A stretch of 64,000 bases of DNA from Anarhynchus alexandrinus (taxonomy: Eukaryota > Chordata > Aves > Charadriiformes > Charadriidae), in NCBI GenBank assembly GCA_008711295.1, contig VUYV01000007.1:6960503-7024502 (forward strand), written 5' to 3'. Of this stretch, positions 11,130-45,930 are shown in pieces. Every line of letters starts with the position of its first letter. Position 1 is the first letter of the stretch. The notes under the pieces were generated by a model, which worked only from the letters and a program-made list of their open reading frames with translations, was not told where the DNA came from and did no database searches. A program made the translations under genes and the position numbers.

Positions 11130-14100
11130 ACGCGCCACAGCACCGCCCCGCAGCGACCCCTCCCGGCAGCGGCTGCCGCGGGGTCCCCCCGGGGGGGACA
11201 CTCGCAGCGGAGAGGGTGGCTGCCAAGAGCGGGGTTTAAAAGAGAAGCTGCGACATTAAATCCCGGGTCGCAAAGGCACAGCCACTCGCGTCGGGGAGCG
11301 GGAGCATCAGGCAGGCCCGGCACACGCGTGAAGGCGTGGGCGGGGAGGGCAGCGTGCAAGCCAGAGGGTGACGACTCCACGGAACCGAAGAAAGAGCTCA
11401 CGCCTCTTTAATTAGCCACGTTGAGCTTGCCACTAATTAACCTTTTGCCCTGGGAAAAGGAGGAAGACACAAAGCCCCACTGGGGAGAGGAGTGAGCAAA
11501 GCACACACCCAGTTACTCATCCTCCTCCCAGCCGATGCTCTGGGGAGGGATGCTGAGGGGACAGACCCAAGTTTGGACCGCCCAACATTTCCCCGTTTAG
11601 GTGCCCCCAAAGGTTGGGAAACTGGGAAACACCACCCCTTGGATCAAGAATCACCCTCCCTCTTCCCCTGGTCCCCAGACTCAACACAGTGGCTCCCAAG
11701 CCTCTAACGCAGCTTGCGGGGCGGGGGAGACCCTGTGGGTCTGTCCCCCTCCATTCCCTCCTGCACCAGGAGGGAGGGCAGACCACGATCCCCTCTCCCA
11801 GGAGGGAAAGAGCTCAGGGTAAAACAGACAGCTGATAATCAGGGAACAGTGAAAAATTCCAAACCTCCCAAGCAGCACTGAATGAAAGCCTCCATTCCAG
11901 CCCGTTCCCGAAGGAGCACGGAGATCAGGACCGAGACGAGGTGTTTCACACATGCCCTGAATAAGCTCACACAAAACCTGCACCAAAACTGGCTTCCAGG
12001 CCGGTTGGTCAGCATGAGGCTCCAGCCGTGCCCAGCGGCACGCGTCTCCCAACAGCCAAAAATAAAGCAAGAATTAGGCAGAAAGGTCCCAGTATTGCAC
12101 TAAGAGGGAATGGCAAAACCCGATGTTGCTTTCACATCCTGTCCTTACCCCAGGGTAAGGGCTCCAGCTGCTGCCAGGAGTTCACACAGGGAACTGGTTT
12201 TCAGGCAGGTAGGTGCAGCGTTAAGAAGGGAGACCCACCTTCCTTCCTGGCTGGAACCAACAGACCTCTGACTCCACGTTAAGGCACCAAAACCTTGTGG
12301 ATTTTAGAAACAAGCCAAGTAGGAAGAAGCAGCATCACCGCAAACAGCAGCGGCGGCCTCTTTGGCAGAGCACAAACACAGCCCTGAGAGGAGATGAAGA
12401 CGCAGCTGCAAATACAGTCCCCAAGCCAGTGCGGGACGTGCCTGTTCACAGCAAGTGTCTTCCCAGAGAAGGAAAAATTCCCCCCTTGCACGGCCTCAGT
12501 GTCTAAGTTAACAACTACAGGGACAACCCTCCGCCTGTTCCACAGTTAACAGCCCATAACTGGCCGTGACGCTCGGGACTTTACCCCGAGCAGATGGAAA
12601 AAGCAGTTCATCCATCACCAAGCCGGCAGGAGGAACCCACCTGCTGAGGAACTTCTCCGCCAGGGTCACAGATACCTCCTCACTCCTCGCCCAGGGGCTG
12701 CGGCAAAGGAGGTGAGCGAGGCTTAGCCCTGCGCCGCCCCGCTCCTCTGCAGGAGGCGTTCAGCTGCCCAACACCTTCTTCACATCTCCGAGTTTCTTTG
12801 GAAGGAGAGGGAGGGTTGCAAGCCAGCGTTCGGGAGGTGCACGTGGTTGGTTTTCAGAAATGCCACCACTCGAGAAACTACATTTGTGCTCCGCAAAGGC
12901 CAAACATATGGTGGGAGTTACTGCATGCTTATTAGACATGTTTTACTATTTTCTCTTGCTAAGGCTTGAACGACTGTGTGATCATTTATAGAACACCTCA
13001 CGTGAAGGAGTGGGGTCAGATATGCCTTTAGCACCGGAAAATTAACGCCTGGGATTGGTGGGTAAAAAAAGGGGGAAACGGAAGAGGTCACACATTCGCA
13101 GAGGACTGCCCTCGAGGAGCTGTAACAGCACACTCTGCCCTTGATTAACCACTGCCATTAAGGCAAAGGCATTTCCAGATTAAAAGTTCGTGCATGAACT
13201 TCGGTAGTTTAGTACTCCATGACCAAGGTTTGTTCTCAAAAATAATAATCTGCCAAGAAACCTACTGGCAGAATTGGGTTGCACAACTGGAAGCACAACA
13301 CCCACCCCAGCAGAGGCAGGACTGGGGCCATTCACACTGAACTGGGGACTCCGCCGTACGTCCTGGCACACGACCGGGCACAAGACCTGCTGCGCGAGGA
13401 CAAATGACTCCTCGGTGGCAGCTGAGCTCATGCAACAAACTCTCCCATTTCAGCATAATCGCTCTTTTGGGAAAGCTGTGAGAGCAGTTCAGATGTGAGG
13501 CGGGTGTGAATTTGAAGGTGGGGGGGGCAAAACATGAAAAAAAGCGTAAGAAATACAGACGACTCTTAGCCTGATTCCATAAAGAAGGGGGCTTACACGA
13601 TCACGCTGCCTCCCCCTCTTCATCCCGTGTGTTGGTTTTGGGCCAGCTGATCTCTTTCAGACTAAGTGGAAGGAAAACTAAACTAAAATAAAATAAAATA
13701 AATATATCGGGATTACCACACTCTTCCTTTCAGAACGGCAAAGCTGTGGCTGGGAGGGCAGAAAGACTTCTTCAGGGCGCAGGTTGTTACTTCTGCCAGC
13801 CCAACATCTGCGGCGGGAGGGAGCTTTGCCCCCAAAGTAGGAGCTGTGCGGGATGAAACAGAAAACAGGGACAAGGGAAGAGTTGGGAGCATGAGGTGTG
13901 GGGGTGTGCGCCTTGCATCTTCAGGAAATCTGTTTAACGGCTCACCGAGTACCCAAACAAGGGAAAATGAATTCTTATCGTGCGGTGGAAGACAGGCTGC
14001 TGCATGTCAGAAGGGTGGAACTCACCTGCTGCTTTCCTGTGGAACAAAAGGGAAAAAAAAAAAAAGAAGCAAACAGAAGTAAGTTCACAAAACTTTCCTT

Positions 14101-14783
14101 TTTATTATTTGAAATTGGAAAAGGCTCCTTGGGTAACAATGATCAGGTGTAAAAGTAACACACGCATTTTGCTCAGCTTTCTGATACCTGGGATGAAGTA
14201 GACCAAGTGCTGCAAAGTCATATCTGGCTTTCAGACAGCCCGTTCCTCTCAAACCCACCAAGAAAAGGACAAGCAAAACCCCATCCCTCAGACAGGGGAG
14301 CAGACTGGGCAGGCGAGTTCTTTAAACTCCATTTATCACGTTCCACATGGATATTTGTGGCACGAAACTGAGGTGTTTTGATGTCAAATGGCATTTTCGA
14401 AAGAAAAGCTCACCTTTTCCCTCTGCGCTACCCTCTGTACGAAGCAGGGGTCTGGTGTTTCACTGTCATTTTTATTAAGTACCACAGGACACTTTATAGA
14501 GACTTATTTACACTCAAAGCCTACAGGAGATGCCCAGATTAATCCATCGGTGTCACGTTAAAGTGGTGAGTGCAAAATACATATGGAAACAGGGTACACC
14601 TGCTTAGGGGAAGTAGGACTATTAATCAATGAAAAAAAGTGCAGATTGCTTTAATTAAGCTAATGAACAGTCAATCCCAGTGCTCTTTTCCTCAAAAATT
14701 TCCTCAAAAACGATTGCAATCCAAACAAAACCCAGAATCATCCATTTTAATTTAGCACACGATAAAAAGTCAGTGGCACTCAC
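11130..14783. other. Intergenic, nothing identified
   Basis: I see no tRNA, repeat family or supported exon here. There is an AAAAT-type microsatellite at about 13683-13702 and an A-run at 14048-14064. Confidence 0.5.
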
Positions 14784-14908
14784 AGTTTGGTATCTTAACT
14801 TCCACTCCGCCACCTGATCACACATCTCAAATATTTCACTGCCCAACTGGTAAGTTACGCCGTCCGTCTGGCCTGCGGCGCGAAGGCCAGCGCGCAATCC
14901 TTTGGCAG
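14784..14908 (-). other. Exon-like open segment B, unknown protein
   Basis: 125 bp between an acceptor (TTCTGTTGCGTTCAG) and a donor (GTGAGT), open in phase 1 to 0. It encodes AKGLRAGLRAAGQTDGVTYQ then LGSEIFEMCDQVAEWKLRYQ and T. I do not recognise the family. Its entry phase fits segment C upstream. It could be part of an unannotated gene on the same strand as FBXO31 (human C16orf95 lies there, but I see no resemblance), or chance. Confidence 0.28.
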
Positions 14909-15132
14909 CTGAACGCAACAGAAGATTATTGGCCACGTGAGCAAGACAGAGTTAATATATTATCATTTCCTAAACTAGCAAGTTGAGATTATACGACCCA
15001 TTTCCACACAACACCCAACACTCCCATTAAGTTCCACTAGTTTTAAATTAATAAAAAGCAATAAAAAAGTCATCCTTGCTTAAAAGTAAACACTGAGCCA
15101 GCTGCATTTTGGGTTTTTTCCTGGTAGCTTAC

Positions 15133-15256
15133 ACCTCCAAGCACGCTTAAACAAGAATTTGCTTCCTCTCCAGTACAAATTTCCTAAATAACTGCCATCC
15201 GACCTCTGCTGTCCCATTCCAGAGCAGCCGTGGCTACTGTTCGCTCCAGAGGGAAG
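15133..15256 (-). other. Exon-like open segment C, unknown protein
   Basis: 124 bp between acceptor TTTGGCTGTCAG and donor GTAAGC, open in phase 0 to 1. It encodes LPSGANSSHGCSGMGQQRSD then GSYLGNLYWRGSKFLFKRAW and R. It links segments A and B without a frame break. The acceptor tract is weak. Confidence 0.22.
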
Positions 15257-15666
15257 CTGACAGCCAAAGTTACGAGTAACTCCATTCTTTTTCCTCCTCC
15301 TCAATTAAAAAAAAAAAAAAAAGCCTGACGAGTCCACGTGGACTGCAGTGAGTCTCCTACAACCACAACGCCTGATCACAGCATATTTATAGCTATGAAA
15401 TCAGGCCCAACACAAACAAACCGGCTGGATGAGGATCTTTGATGCTTCTGTTTTCCAGCTGGCCAAACCCGCCTGTTTTGACAACACTGAAAGTGTGATC
15501 TAGGAGCACAACACAGCCCCAACACGTAAGCCAGTCACTTGCTATTGCTCCCAAGCCAGAATTAAGCCCTAGTTCTTGCTGCGGCTGCTGGGGCAATACT
15601 CATCTGCAACCTAATTGCAAACGCTTTGTTTATTCCGAAAGGCTTCTGCCAAGAGAGTATTCCTAC

Positions 15667-15800
15667 CCTTGACATGTTGTTTTCCATCTTCGCCAGTACT
15701 TTCCACCCATCTGGGATAAAGCAGTAAAGCCAATCGTCCCCGAGATTTTCTACAGAGCGAACAGGACGAGGACACGTCAGCACCAGAAATTTACCACCAT
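15667..15800 (-). other. Exon-like open segment A, unknown protein
   Basis: 134 bp between acceptor GGTGCTTTGCAG and donor GTAGGA, open in phase 1 to 0. It encodes GGKFLVLTCPRPVRSVENLG then DDWLYCFIPDGWKVLAKMEN and NMSR. Its residue composition looks protein-like, but no family is recognised. An initiating exon was not found upstream. Confidence 0.28.
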
Positions 15801-18800
15801 CTGCAAAGCACCACCACACATTATCCCTGTCAACAGCTCACAGAAATATCCCAACGAGCTGGACAACCGGGGTTCCGCAAAGCAGCAGAGCTGAGACATA
15901 CTGTGCAGGGGAGTGGTACAGCCCGTACCAAACATGAACAAGTACAACAAAATACTGCACCGTCAGCACCGCTTCCCACAGATACCACGAGGGAAGGCGG
16001 GACCGGGGCTGCGGTCGCATCTCTCTCGGCCAGGGACGATGCTCAGATCCAAACTGCCTGCCACTAAGTCTGGCTGTGCCTCTCTTCTTCGTTCCCCTCT
16101 CCCAAAGCTTTCGGAGCTGCAAGTTATAACTCCTCGTCGTGCTATTCTGCTTTTCTCTGAAAGCACTGATGTAGCCATGCACAAAGGAACCAGCAAAGGC
16201 ATTTCTGCCAGCCTCTCCAAATTTGCCGTCTTAACAGCTTTCCTCATCCAAAGCCAAATCAGAGGGAATTTTCTTCTGAAAGGCCACAAAAGCCCGCCAG
16301 GCTTTGAGGAGCAGAAGGTGAGATGAGAAGGCAGAGGAGGAGTATTAATACAAAATTTGATATTTTCATTGCCTTTGCTCTAGCCAGAATAAAGCCACGG
16401 TGTATCAGCACATTTTGCCTTTAATCGGGACTAGCACGTTTGACATTTTGAGGCCAATCAGGTACGCTATAAATAAAAAGATGCTACTAGAGGGGCAAAG
16501 CTGAGCTGTGAAAAGTTCCTGCAGGGCATCGAGCCACTGCAAAGCCCTTCTCTCCAGCCAGCCAAGCAGGTCTCGCCTTCGGAAGTGAGACCCTTAACAC
16601 TGCTGCTGAAAAGATTCGGAAGGGACAAGCTACAAGAAGAAGAACTGTCTTAGCCTGGAGAACAGCAGGTGCCAACAGCCAACCAACAGGTCCTCGCCCA
16701 AGTGACACAGCAGACCTGTGCTCAGCACTGAGCAAAACACTCCTGCCATCTGCTGTCCGTGGGTTTGCGCTCCCCAGCAGACTCCTGATACCAAGGGGAA
16801 TTTAAGCTGCAGGTAACAACTACTAAAAGCATTTTATGCCACAGCAGGGGAACATACCTACACCGCCTTCACACACTCAACCAACCCAACACAGCAGGTT
16901 ACAGGGAGGAGACCGGCGACAGAGTCAGCATCTGTACTTAGGAGACAGTGACTCAGGTCTCCGGCCAAATGCCTGTAGTGCATTCAATGCAGTCTGGATT
17001 TTCAATCGTACTTTAAAAACAAAAAGCAAAAACTATTAAGTCCATCATGGAAAACTTCAGGATTTTTATTTTTCGGGTGACTGGGGACATTGAAGGAAGG
17101 ATGTATGGATCCATCTGCAGCTGAAGCAGAGCTGGTTTTAGGGACAAACGATTAACACAGCTGCCCAGGGGACCTCTCTCATCCCTTTAGGCTGCTAGGG
17201 AGAATACAAAGCAGCCAACATACTGGCTGCACCAGCCTCACAGCAAGCTCCAAAACAAACTGGCCACTCAGATGCCGAACAGACTCCTCATGTTTTTAGG
17301 TATCCCAGAAATCTGCATCATCAAGCTGGAAAGCTCTGTCTGTAAGATTAAGCACATGTTCTCCCTCTGCACACAGCTCAGCAGCTGCAGCAAAAGGCCG
17401 AGATGCCCGATTTTAGCTGTGGCTCACCTCTCTGCCCACACAGCAAGGCTCAGAGAACTGCCACCCTCCCCCTCTCCCAGCCCCGCGTGATGGGGTGAGA
17501 TCCAAGTCAACTCTTCCCTCTGCTGATGCCGACAGGAACACCTCTAACGGGCTGCTAGGAAACAACCTACTTTTTAATAGCTTATTCACTAGAACAGTAA
17601 TAGCACTTCAGATCCTCACCTCTAACACCGAGGCAGGTTTTCCACTACTGACAAAGCAGTAGGAAACAAAGAAAAAAGTGCCCCAAATCACCTTCAAATT
17701 CCCAGAGGCTTGTGCAACTATATCCAAAGAGACAGGAATTAATCCTGTGAGTGACGTGACCTTCTGCTCAAAGTCTCTGCTGGAGACTCGGTTCTCACGC
17801 AGCTTGAGGGAACACTCAAGAGCCAGAAATGGCAAAAAGCCCTTGTGAGAGTGAAAATAAAAGCTGCTCGCAGTCAGGGAAACTAGGCAGGGACTGAAAC
17901 TTCTCCACTGAAGGGGCTTGAATCCTCTCACCGCAACACATGTACAGACACATTTACAAACCAAAACCTGCAGAAGATGTAAAGGCAGAGTTTTGTTAGA
18001 CACCGATTCCGCTGGTAGCGGAAAGAGAAGAAACGTGTTTATCACAGCCAGAGAGCAACTGCAACAAAGGATGCATTTTGCCTGTAACCAAGAGCTTCCT
18101 TACAAATAGCTCTCTCCTCTCCGCATGAGGATCCCTATCATCTCTTCCTACGCAGGATTAACACGTGCTGATGCAAATGCTGATGGTTTGTAGCACAACT
18201 CACAGTCTGCGTATTAGCACTGGCCAGGATTTTCCTGCATAGGACAGACGGGGAGTCTGCTTCCCCACCTGCAGCCCACGCTTCCCAGTGGAGCTCAGAT
18301 CTGCCACACAGAATGCAGGTATCATGGAAAGAAATTAAGCCCAGGAGCTTTCTGTGCAAGCAGCAATCATGTGGGATGAAACAAGTGTGACAAGAAAGGG
18401 AACAGAAGGGTCCTGTGAGTGGAGCAGCAGCACCCACCTGTCAGCACCAACCGTAAAAGGCGCCAGAACAAGCCACAGCAATATTAGGAGAATCCCTCAC
18501 CACTCCTTCAGACTGCACAGGGCAACCTGATACAAGAATGACACATAACTGGGGTCACATCAGTACCAGTGACACACGGCACCTACTGCTGCCCATCACA
18601 GACAGGAGTCAGCAGGCTGCATTTGGGTTTATTTCACAGTTAGTTTTCTTTTTTCTCCTTCCTTTACATTCTCAGGCCCAGTTTAAAAGATCCAAGGTAT
18701 ACCTTTCAGGTACAAAACCAGTTCTGAATGCACCAGCTTCTGCAGTTTACACTCATTTCTAGTCCTGTACCCAGCTCCTGTAAGAAAAAAAGAATCATCT

Positions 18801-19482
18801 CCTCTACACTCGCTGACACCCAGACCTGGAGCCCCAGGGACAGCACGTCCACCAAGCTCCAGAAGCCAGGGCAACACTACACACACTGTCATTTACAGTG
18901 GGGAATCCTCCCCTTGCTGCCAAGCTGAGGGAATTTCTCAAAAAGAAACCACCCACGCCAATTACTAAGCTAAGGATGCAGGTATTACACCAGTCTCTCT
19001 TGATGATGCTGCACCCAGAGAAAGGTTTCTGGAGAGGAGGACGTGCTTTGTCACTGCTGACGCAATTTACCATTAAGCAGCCAGCTAGTCTGCGGCGGGG
19101 GACCACACAGGTTTTCAGGAGGGTAAAGCAAGTCTCCCAGGAGGACAGATGAGCCTAGAGCACAGCAAAGGCTTAAATGAGTCCCCTCCGTGAAGAGCTC
19201 TTTCCACGGGAGACTGCTAATGGTCAGAGCAGACGGCTTGTGTCTATCCGGTCAATTAGACCTTCTTCTGATCCAGCTCTGACCTTGAGTCATTTTTGTT
19301 CCATTACATTCTTATCGCAATAAGAAAGGTCTAATTCCTCCTCTGCAGGATCCCTTCAGCTATACAAAGCTATGTTACAGACTGGGTAACGAGGACTGCT
19401 AAGGGAACAGTGTAGGGTGGCAGGGAGGAAAGGGCAGTCATGGATATTTTAACCGGGATGTGTACATTTGGGGTAAAAAGGC
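15801..19482. other. Intergenic between unknown segments and FBXO31
   Basis: Ordinary intergenic sequence. A plus-strand open frame of 137 codons (15913-16326) ends at a donor-like AAG|GTGAGA near 16317 but shows no domain. Part of this interval may be distal FBXO31 3' UTR. Confidence 0.45.
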
Positions 19483-19488
19483 TTTATT
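19483..19488 (-). terminator. Candidate FBXO31 poly(A) signal
   Basis: AATAAA on the minus strand (tttatt on the plus strand), about 115 bp past the FBXO31 stop codon. It is the first canonical hexamer downstream. Human FBXO31 has a much longer 3' UTR, so distal sites further left could also be used. Confidence 0.4.
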
Positions 19489-19602
19489 AAAAGTGCATGC
19501 TTTGATTCAGAGGTACCGAGAGCAAGGAATCCCCATCCCAGCCCTGGTTGGGGAGTGCAGCAGCCTTTGCAACCCCTAGCCCTGTCCATCACAAATCACC
19601 CA

Positions 19603-42096
<22,494 letters not shown>

Positions 42097-42411
42097 GCGG
42101 TGCGCGGCGTCGCGCGGCGCCGCCGGGCCCGCCCACCTCGCGGCGCCGCCCAATCAGCGCCCCCTCCCGCTGCTTCGCCACGCCCCCGCGGGCGACGGAC
42201 GTTCCGCGGGGGTTATCCGCTCCCTCCTACGCGAGATCGCCCCCTAGCGTGCGGGAGGACCGAGCGCCTGGTGGGTGGGATGGTGGAGGGGGAGCGGTGC
42301 CCGGTAACGGCCTGCGGCCGCCGCCGCCCCGGTCCCGCCCCACCTCCGCGCCTCCCGCTGCAATTCGATTAAAAAAAAAATATATATACTTCTGTACATA
42401 TTTCCTTGGAG

Positions 42412-42416
42412 AAAAA
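42412..42416 (-). terminator. Pol III terminator of tRNA-Met
   Basis: TTTTT on the minus strand, 16 nt downstream of the tRNA 3' end, at the usual distance for RNA polymerase III termination. Confidence 0.8.
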
Positions 42417-42431
42417 GGAGGAAACCACTTC

Positions 42432-42504
42432 TGCCCCGTGTGAGGATCGAACTCACGACCTTCAGATTATGAGACTGACGCGCTACCTACTGCGCTAACG
42501 AGGC
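42432..42504 (-). tRNA. Elongator tRNA-Met (anticodon CAT)
   Basis: A 73-nt minus-strand gene starting GCCTCGTTAGCGCAG and ending ACACGGGGCA. It has a complete cloverleaf: acceptor stem GCCTCGT paired with ACGGGGC (a few wobble pairs), a D-arm with A-box TAGCGCAGTAGG, anticodon loop CTCATAA, and T-arm/B-box GAGTTCGATCC. There is no intron and no encoded CCA. A T5 run at 42412-42416, 16 nt past the 3' end, is the RNA polymerase III terminator. The sequence appears identical to a human elongator tRNA-Met family, and a tRNA-Met gene lies between FBXO31 and MAP1LC3B in human too (from memory). The initiator form is excluded by the body sequence. Confidence 0.97.
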
Positions 42505-45500
42505 TCCTCGATATTCGCTCCTCGCGCAGAGCCCTTCTCCCGAGGTCGATTTTTTTCCTGACCCGATGTTTTTCGTAAATGGGTCCTTTTTCCCAAGACG
42601 TTCTGCAAAACAGCCGCATTCCTGAAGGAGATTCCTTAACATCCCCCTCCGGGAATGGGCTGTGAGGGCTGCATTGACAACACACTCGCAAGGAAATCAA
42701 GTTGTCTCCATGTCATTACAAAAATTAAAGCCAACCTCGTTTGCCTCTCTGCGGTGCAGAGTGGCTGTTCAACCGGGGCTCCTGCGGTGAAATGAACTCT
42801 ATGCACTCGCTGAAGAGCTCAGCAGACGAGGGTCCCCTATGATGCCAGGAGAAGTGCTGCCCTGAATGTGAATCAACGGGCCTCACCCTCGGTGAGGGTC
42901 TCGAGGCAGCGGTCGCCATGGCAATCAAGCTACAGACACCTAAATTGTAAGAAGACGGTAAAACAGGCTTTTGATGCAGAAAGTCTCCAAATCTCGCCCA
43001 CAAGAATCACTGTCGGGTGGCTGTTTGCCTGCAGAGCGAGCAACTGGCAGAAGATGAAGGAGGAACAGACATCAGTCCCACCAGGCAAGAAGAGATGTTT
43101 GGGACAAGATGTTGGGACAAGAGAAGAGATGTTGGACAGCCCAAGGATTCTGCCAAGGGTCTAGCCAGCAGCTCTTCTTGTCAGGGGGACAATACCCTGA
43201 TTTCCAAGGATATCTGGCTGGCCATGCATTCGGGACGATGGGATGATGGGTCCAGGCTGCAAGGTTTGGGGTATGAACAGAGCTGCTGCAACTGCAGGAC
43301 AGGTAAACGCAGGACTGCTTACAGCCTGAGCCGCTGCATCCCTCCCTCCAACGCCACCCACCTGCAGAATGTCATTGAATGAGGATGTCATTTTTGATAG
43401 TGTGCTAACCCTTCCAGGCTTCAGGGACGGGTGAGTTCAGCGCCCACCATTCCGATTAAATGAAGAAAAGCTGCTCCAAGCATCTAAAACAAGGCACATG
43501 GGCAATGAGTCACCTAAACCATACACCAGCTGTTTGGAAACATGTCTGTAGCTGTTTTCCACCTGTACTGAATCACATGTTTTTTTTCCCGCACATTACA
43601 TTATGCTCAGCTGGTACTCAAAGTTTCTGACACGGCTCTAGAAGGCATTGTCACGTCTGTTTGTTTAGGAACTGATGGATTCATGGAGACGACAGGAAAA
43701 GTACTGATGGCAAGGATTTTCGTTTGAATGAAACAAAAGATGTCCTCGGTGACATTGCCTCGAGCAGAAACTCAGCAGTCTACAGCACACACATGCTTTA
43801 CCCTCTTTTGCTTTTTCTATTTTTATCTGGACTTTCTTCTTTCTCCTTTTCCTCTGAATGCTCCTGCTGTGCCTGATCACCCCACAACCTCCTCTCCCTT
43901 TCCCTCACCCACCTGACCCCTACAACCTTGTCCCACAGCCTTGGCTTCACGGATGCTGAGCCACTGCATTCTTCTCCACCCCTCAGTGATCAGACTTTCC
44001 CCTTGGCCCACTGACCCCCTTTCCAGTCCAACCCAGCAGAAGGCAGGACAGCCCATTGTAGATCCATGCCAATTCCCACAGAGCTCCATCGCCCCATGCC
44101 CATCTCCTCCAGATTAAGAGGAAGAAGGGGAAAAGTCTGGCTGGCTGAAAGGCAGCAATGTCCCAATGCCTCCATGATGCCCCAACATCACCTGGCAGGA
44201 AGCGAATCCCAGCAAAATCAGAAGCAATGTGACAAGCCCCATGGGCTCTCAGCGCTCGGGGTGACCGCATTTCCCCTTCCCATGGAGCAGGGTGGGGGAA
44301 TCCCAGACTATCATCCCATTAGAGAGGAGAAACTATCACTGCCGCCCCTCCAAGTCTCAAGACCCGGACAGAAAAGGTTCCCAGGGCTCTTCTTGCGGAG
44401 CATCACACAATAGTTACAAGCAGACAGTTTGGAGGCTGGGCACAGCAAAGCTCCAGAAAGCAGAGAGCCGGTGCAGAACGGAGTGCTTATAACTGAATAT
44501 AACTTACAACTTCAGCATTTACCACCCTGTCATCAGACTATAAAACCGGCACTTTCTCCTCAACGCTACTGAATCCATTATCTGAATCTACCAGCTTTAT
44601 TTGTGACGATAGGGAAAGCAGGAAAAGTGCGTTATCATCATCTCCCATCCTCTGTGGTGCGACCAAGCGTCTGAGCACCTTTCTTTGTAAACGTCGCCAG
44701 AGTAATAGCCCAGAGCTTTCCAGTCCTGCCATTTTGGGCAGGGAGATTGCAGCCATTAACACAGGGCTCTTAAAAAAAGATATACCGAAAGGGGAAATTT
44801 TATTGTTTTATTTCCCTTCAGCAATTAAGGAGCTGATGCAGCTCTCGCTGTAGTCAATTAGTCTTCACGCTCCTTCTAAAGGGCTTTGGATTGGTCCCAA
44901 AGTTAGTGTCCTCATTTTCTGTAATCCTGGAAGCGTTTACGCCTTCCCAGCCTCTGAGCGGGGATGAGCCAGCTGATGGCATATCCAGCCAATTATAACC
45001 TGAACAGCTAGGAGAGAATTATTTATTTTCCATTTGGCAAGAGGGACAGAAAAGTATGGCAAGGCAAGCTGAGACAGATGAACAAACCCTCTTTGCAAGC
45101 CCTGTTTGCCACACAAAGTATTTGCAGCATGTTTTTTTGGCATAAGCCTGCAGTGCGATTTCTGCTTTGTCATAAGCATCCTTGGACACAGGACACTTTG
45201 AAGAGAGAATATTTCAATAGAAAGACCAAAGAATTTTGCTTTGGTTTTTGTGATGTACACGTTTGCATCTCAGATATCCTTTCCTTGCTATTTTAAGCTG
45301 GAAAATAGCTCTCCTGATTTTAGTATTTCCCACCTTCCTCCTTTCTGCCTGGACATTGATCTCACCAGATTTCGCAGGATAAACTAATCAGTGGACAGAC
45401 TGGGCTCTTCAGGGAAAATCCAGTGCACTGCAGAAAATGCTGCTGATGATTCAGAAAGGGTTTTGCATCCTCCTGCTTTCGAGCTGAGCTCAGTGCCCTC

Positions 45501-45799
45501 TATGAAAGAATGTATGGTCTTTCTTCAACATACCAGCCTTGTAATGAGGTATTTGTTGATCTGATGATCAGCTGTGGTCATGCGTGCTTGGGGTCACCGA
45601 AGACTTTACAGCGCTTCTAGTAGAAGCAGTTGTTGTTCTTTCTGCTTTGGCCACGCTCCAGCCTGAACAATTTCATTGTGCCCAGCACCTCTGGGCAGCT
45701 CAGTTCGCAGAAGCATTATCCTGTCCAGGACAGATCACGGGACAGGCAGTCAGGTGTTCGAGATGCTATTACTGGGTCGGCTGCTGAGCAATGGTTGTG

Positions 45800-45930
45800 C
45801 AATCGCAGGCAGCTCGCTGAACCTCTGCGTGCCTCAGTTTCTCACGATGTAAATAAGGAGGGTGTTTACTGAAGCCACAGGCTACGTAGTACTCGGTTAA
45901 TATTTGAATATGTGTGGAATTGCTTAAATA
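45800..45930 (+). mobile_element. MIR-like SINE fossil
   Basis: The segment GCTGAACCTCTGCGTGCCTC followed by AGTTTCTCACGATGTAAATA and AGGAGGGT matches the MIR core and 3' part (cttaacctctctgtgcctcagtttcctcatctgtaaaatggg) with scattered changes. MIRs are pre-amniote tRNA-derived SINEs that survive as heavily mutated copies. Boundaries are approximate. Confidence 0.6.

Noticed and set aside
10129..11226. 365-codon open frame on the minus strand and overlapping long frames on plus
   Set aside because: They run through the 51-bp minisatellite. A unit divisible by three lacking stops keeps several frames open on both strands. The encoded protein is only repeat units.
15913..16326. 137-codon plus-strand frame ending at a donor-like AAG|GTGAGA
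   Set aside because: No acceptor, domain or partner exon was found. The composition is unremarkable.
42097..42181. Extension of FBXO31 to a GTG at 42181
   Set aside because: GTG is not a normal vertebrate start. The added residues have no match to FBXO31, and the DNA carries a CCAAT box and GC boxes, so it is promoter.
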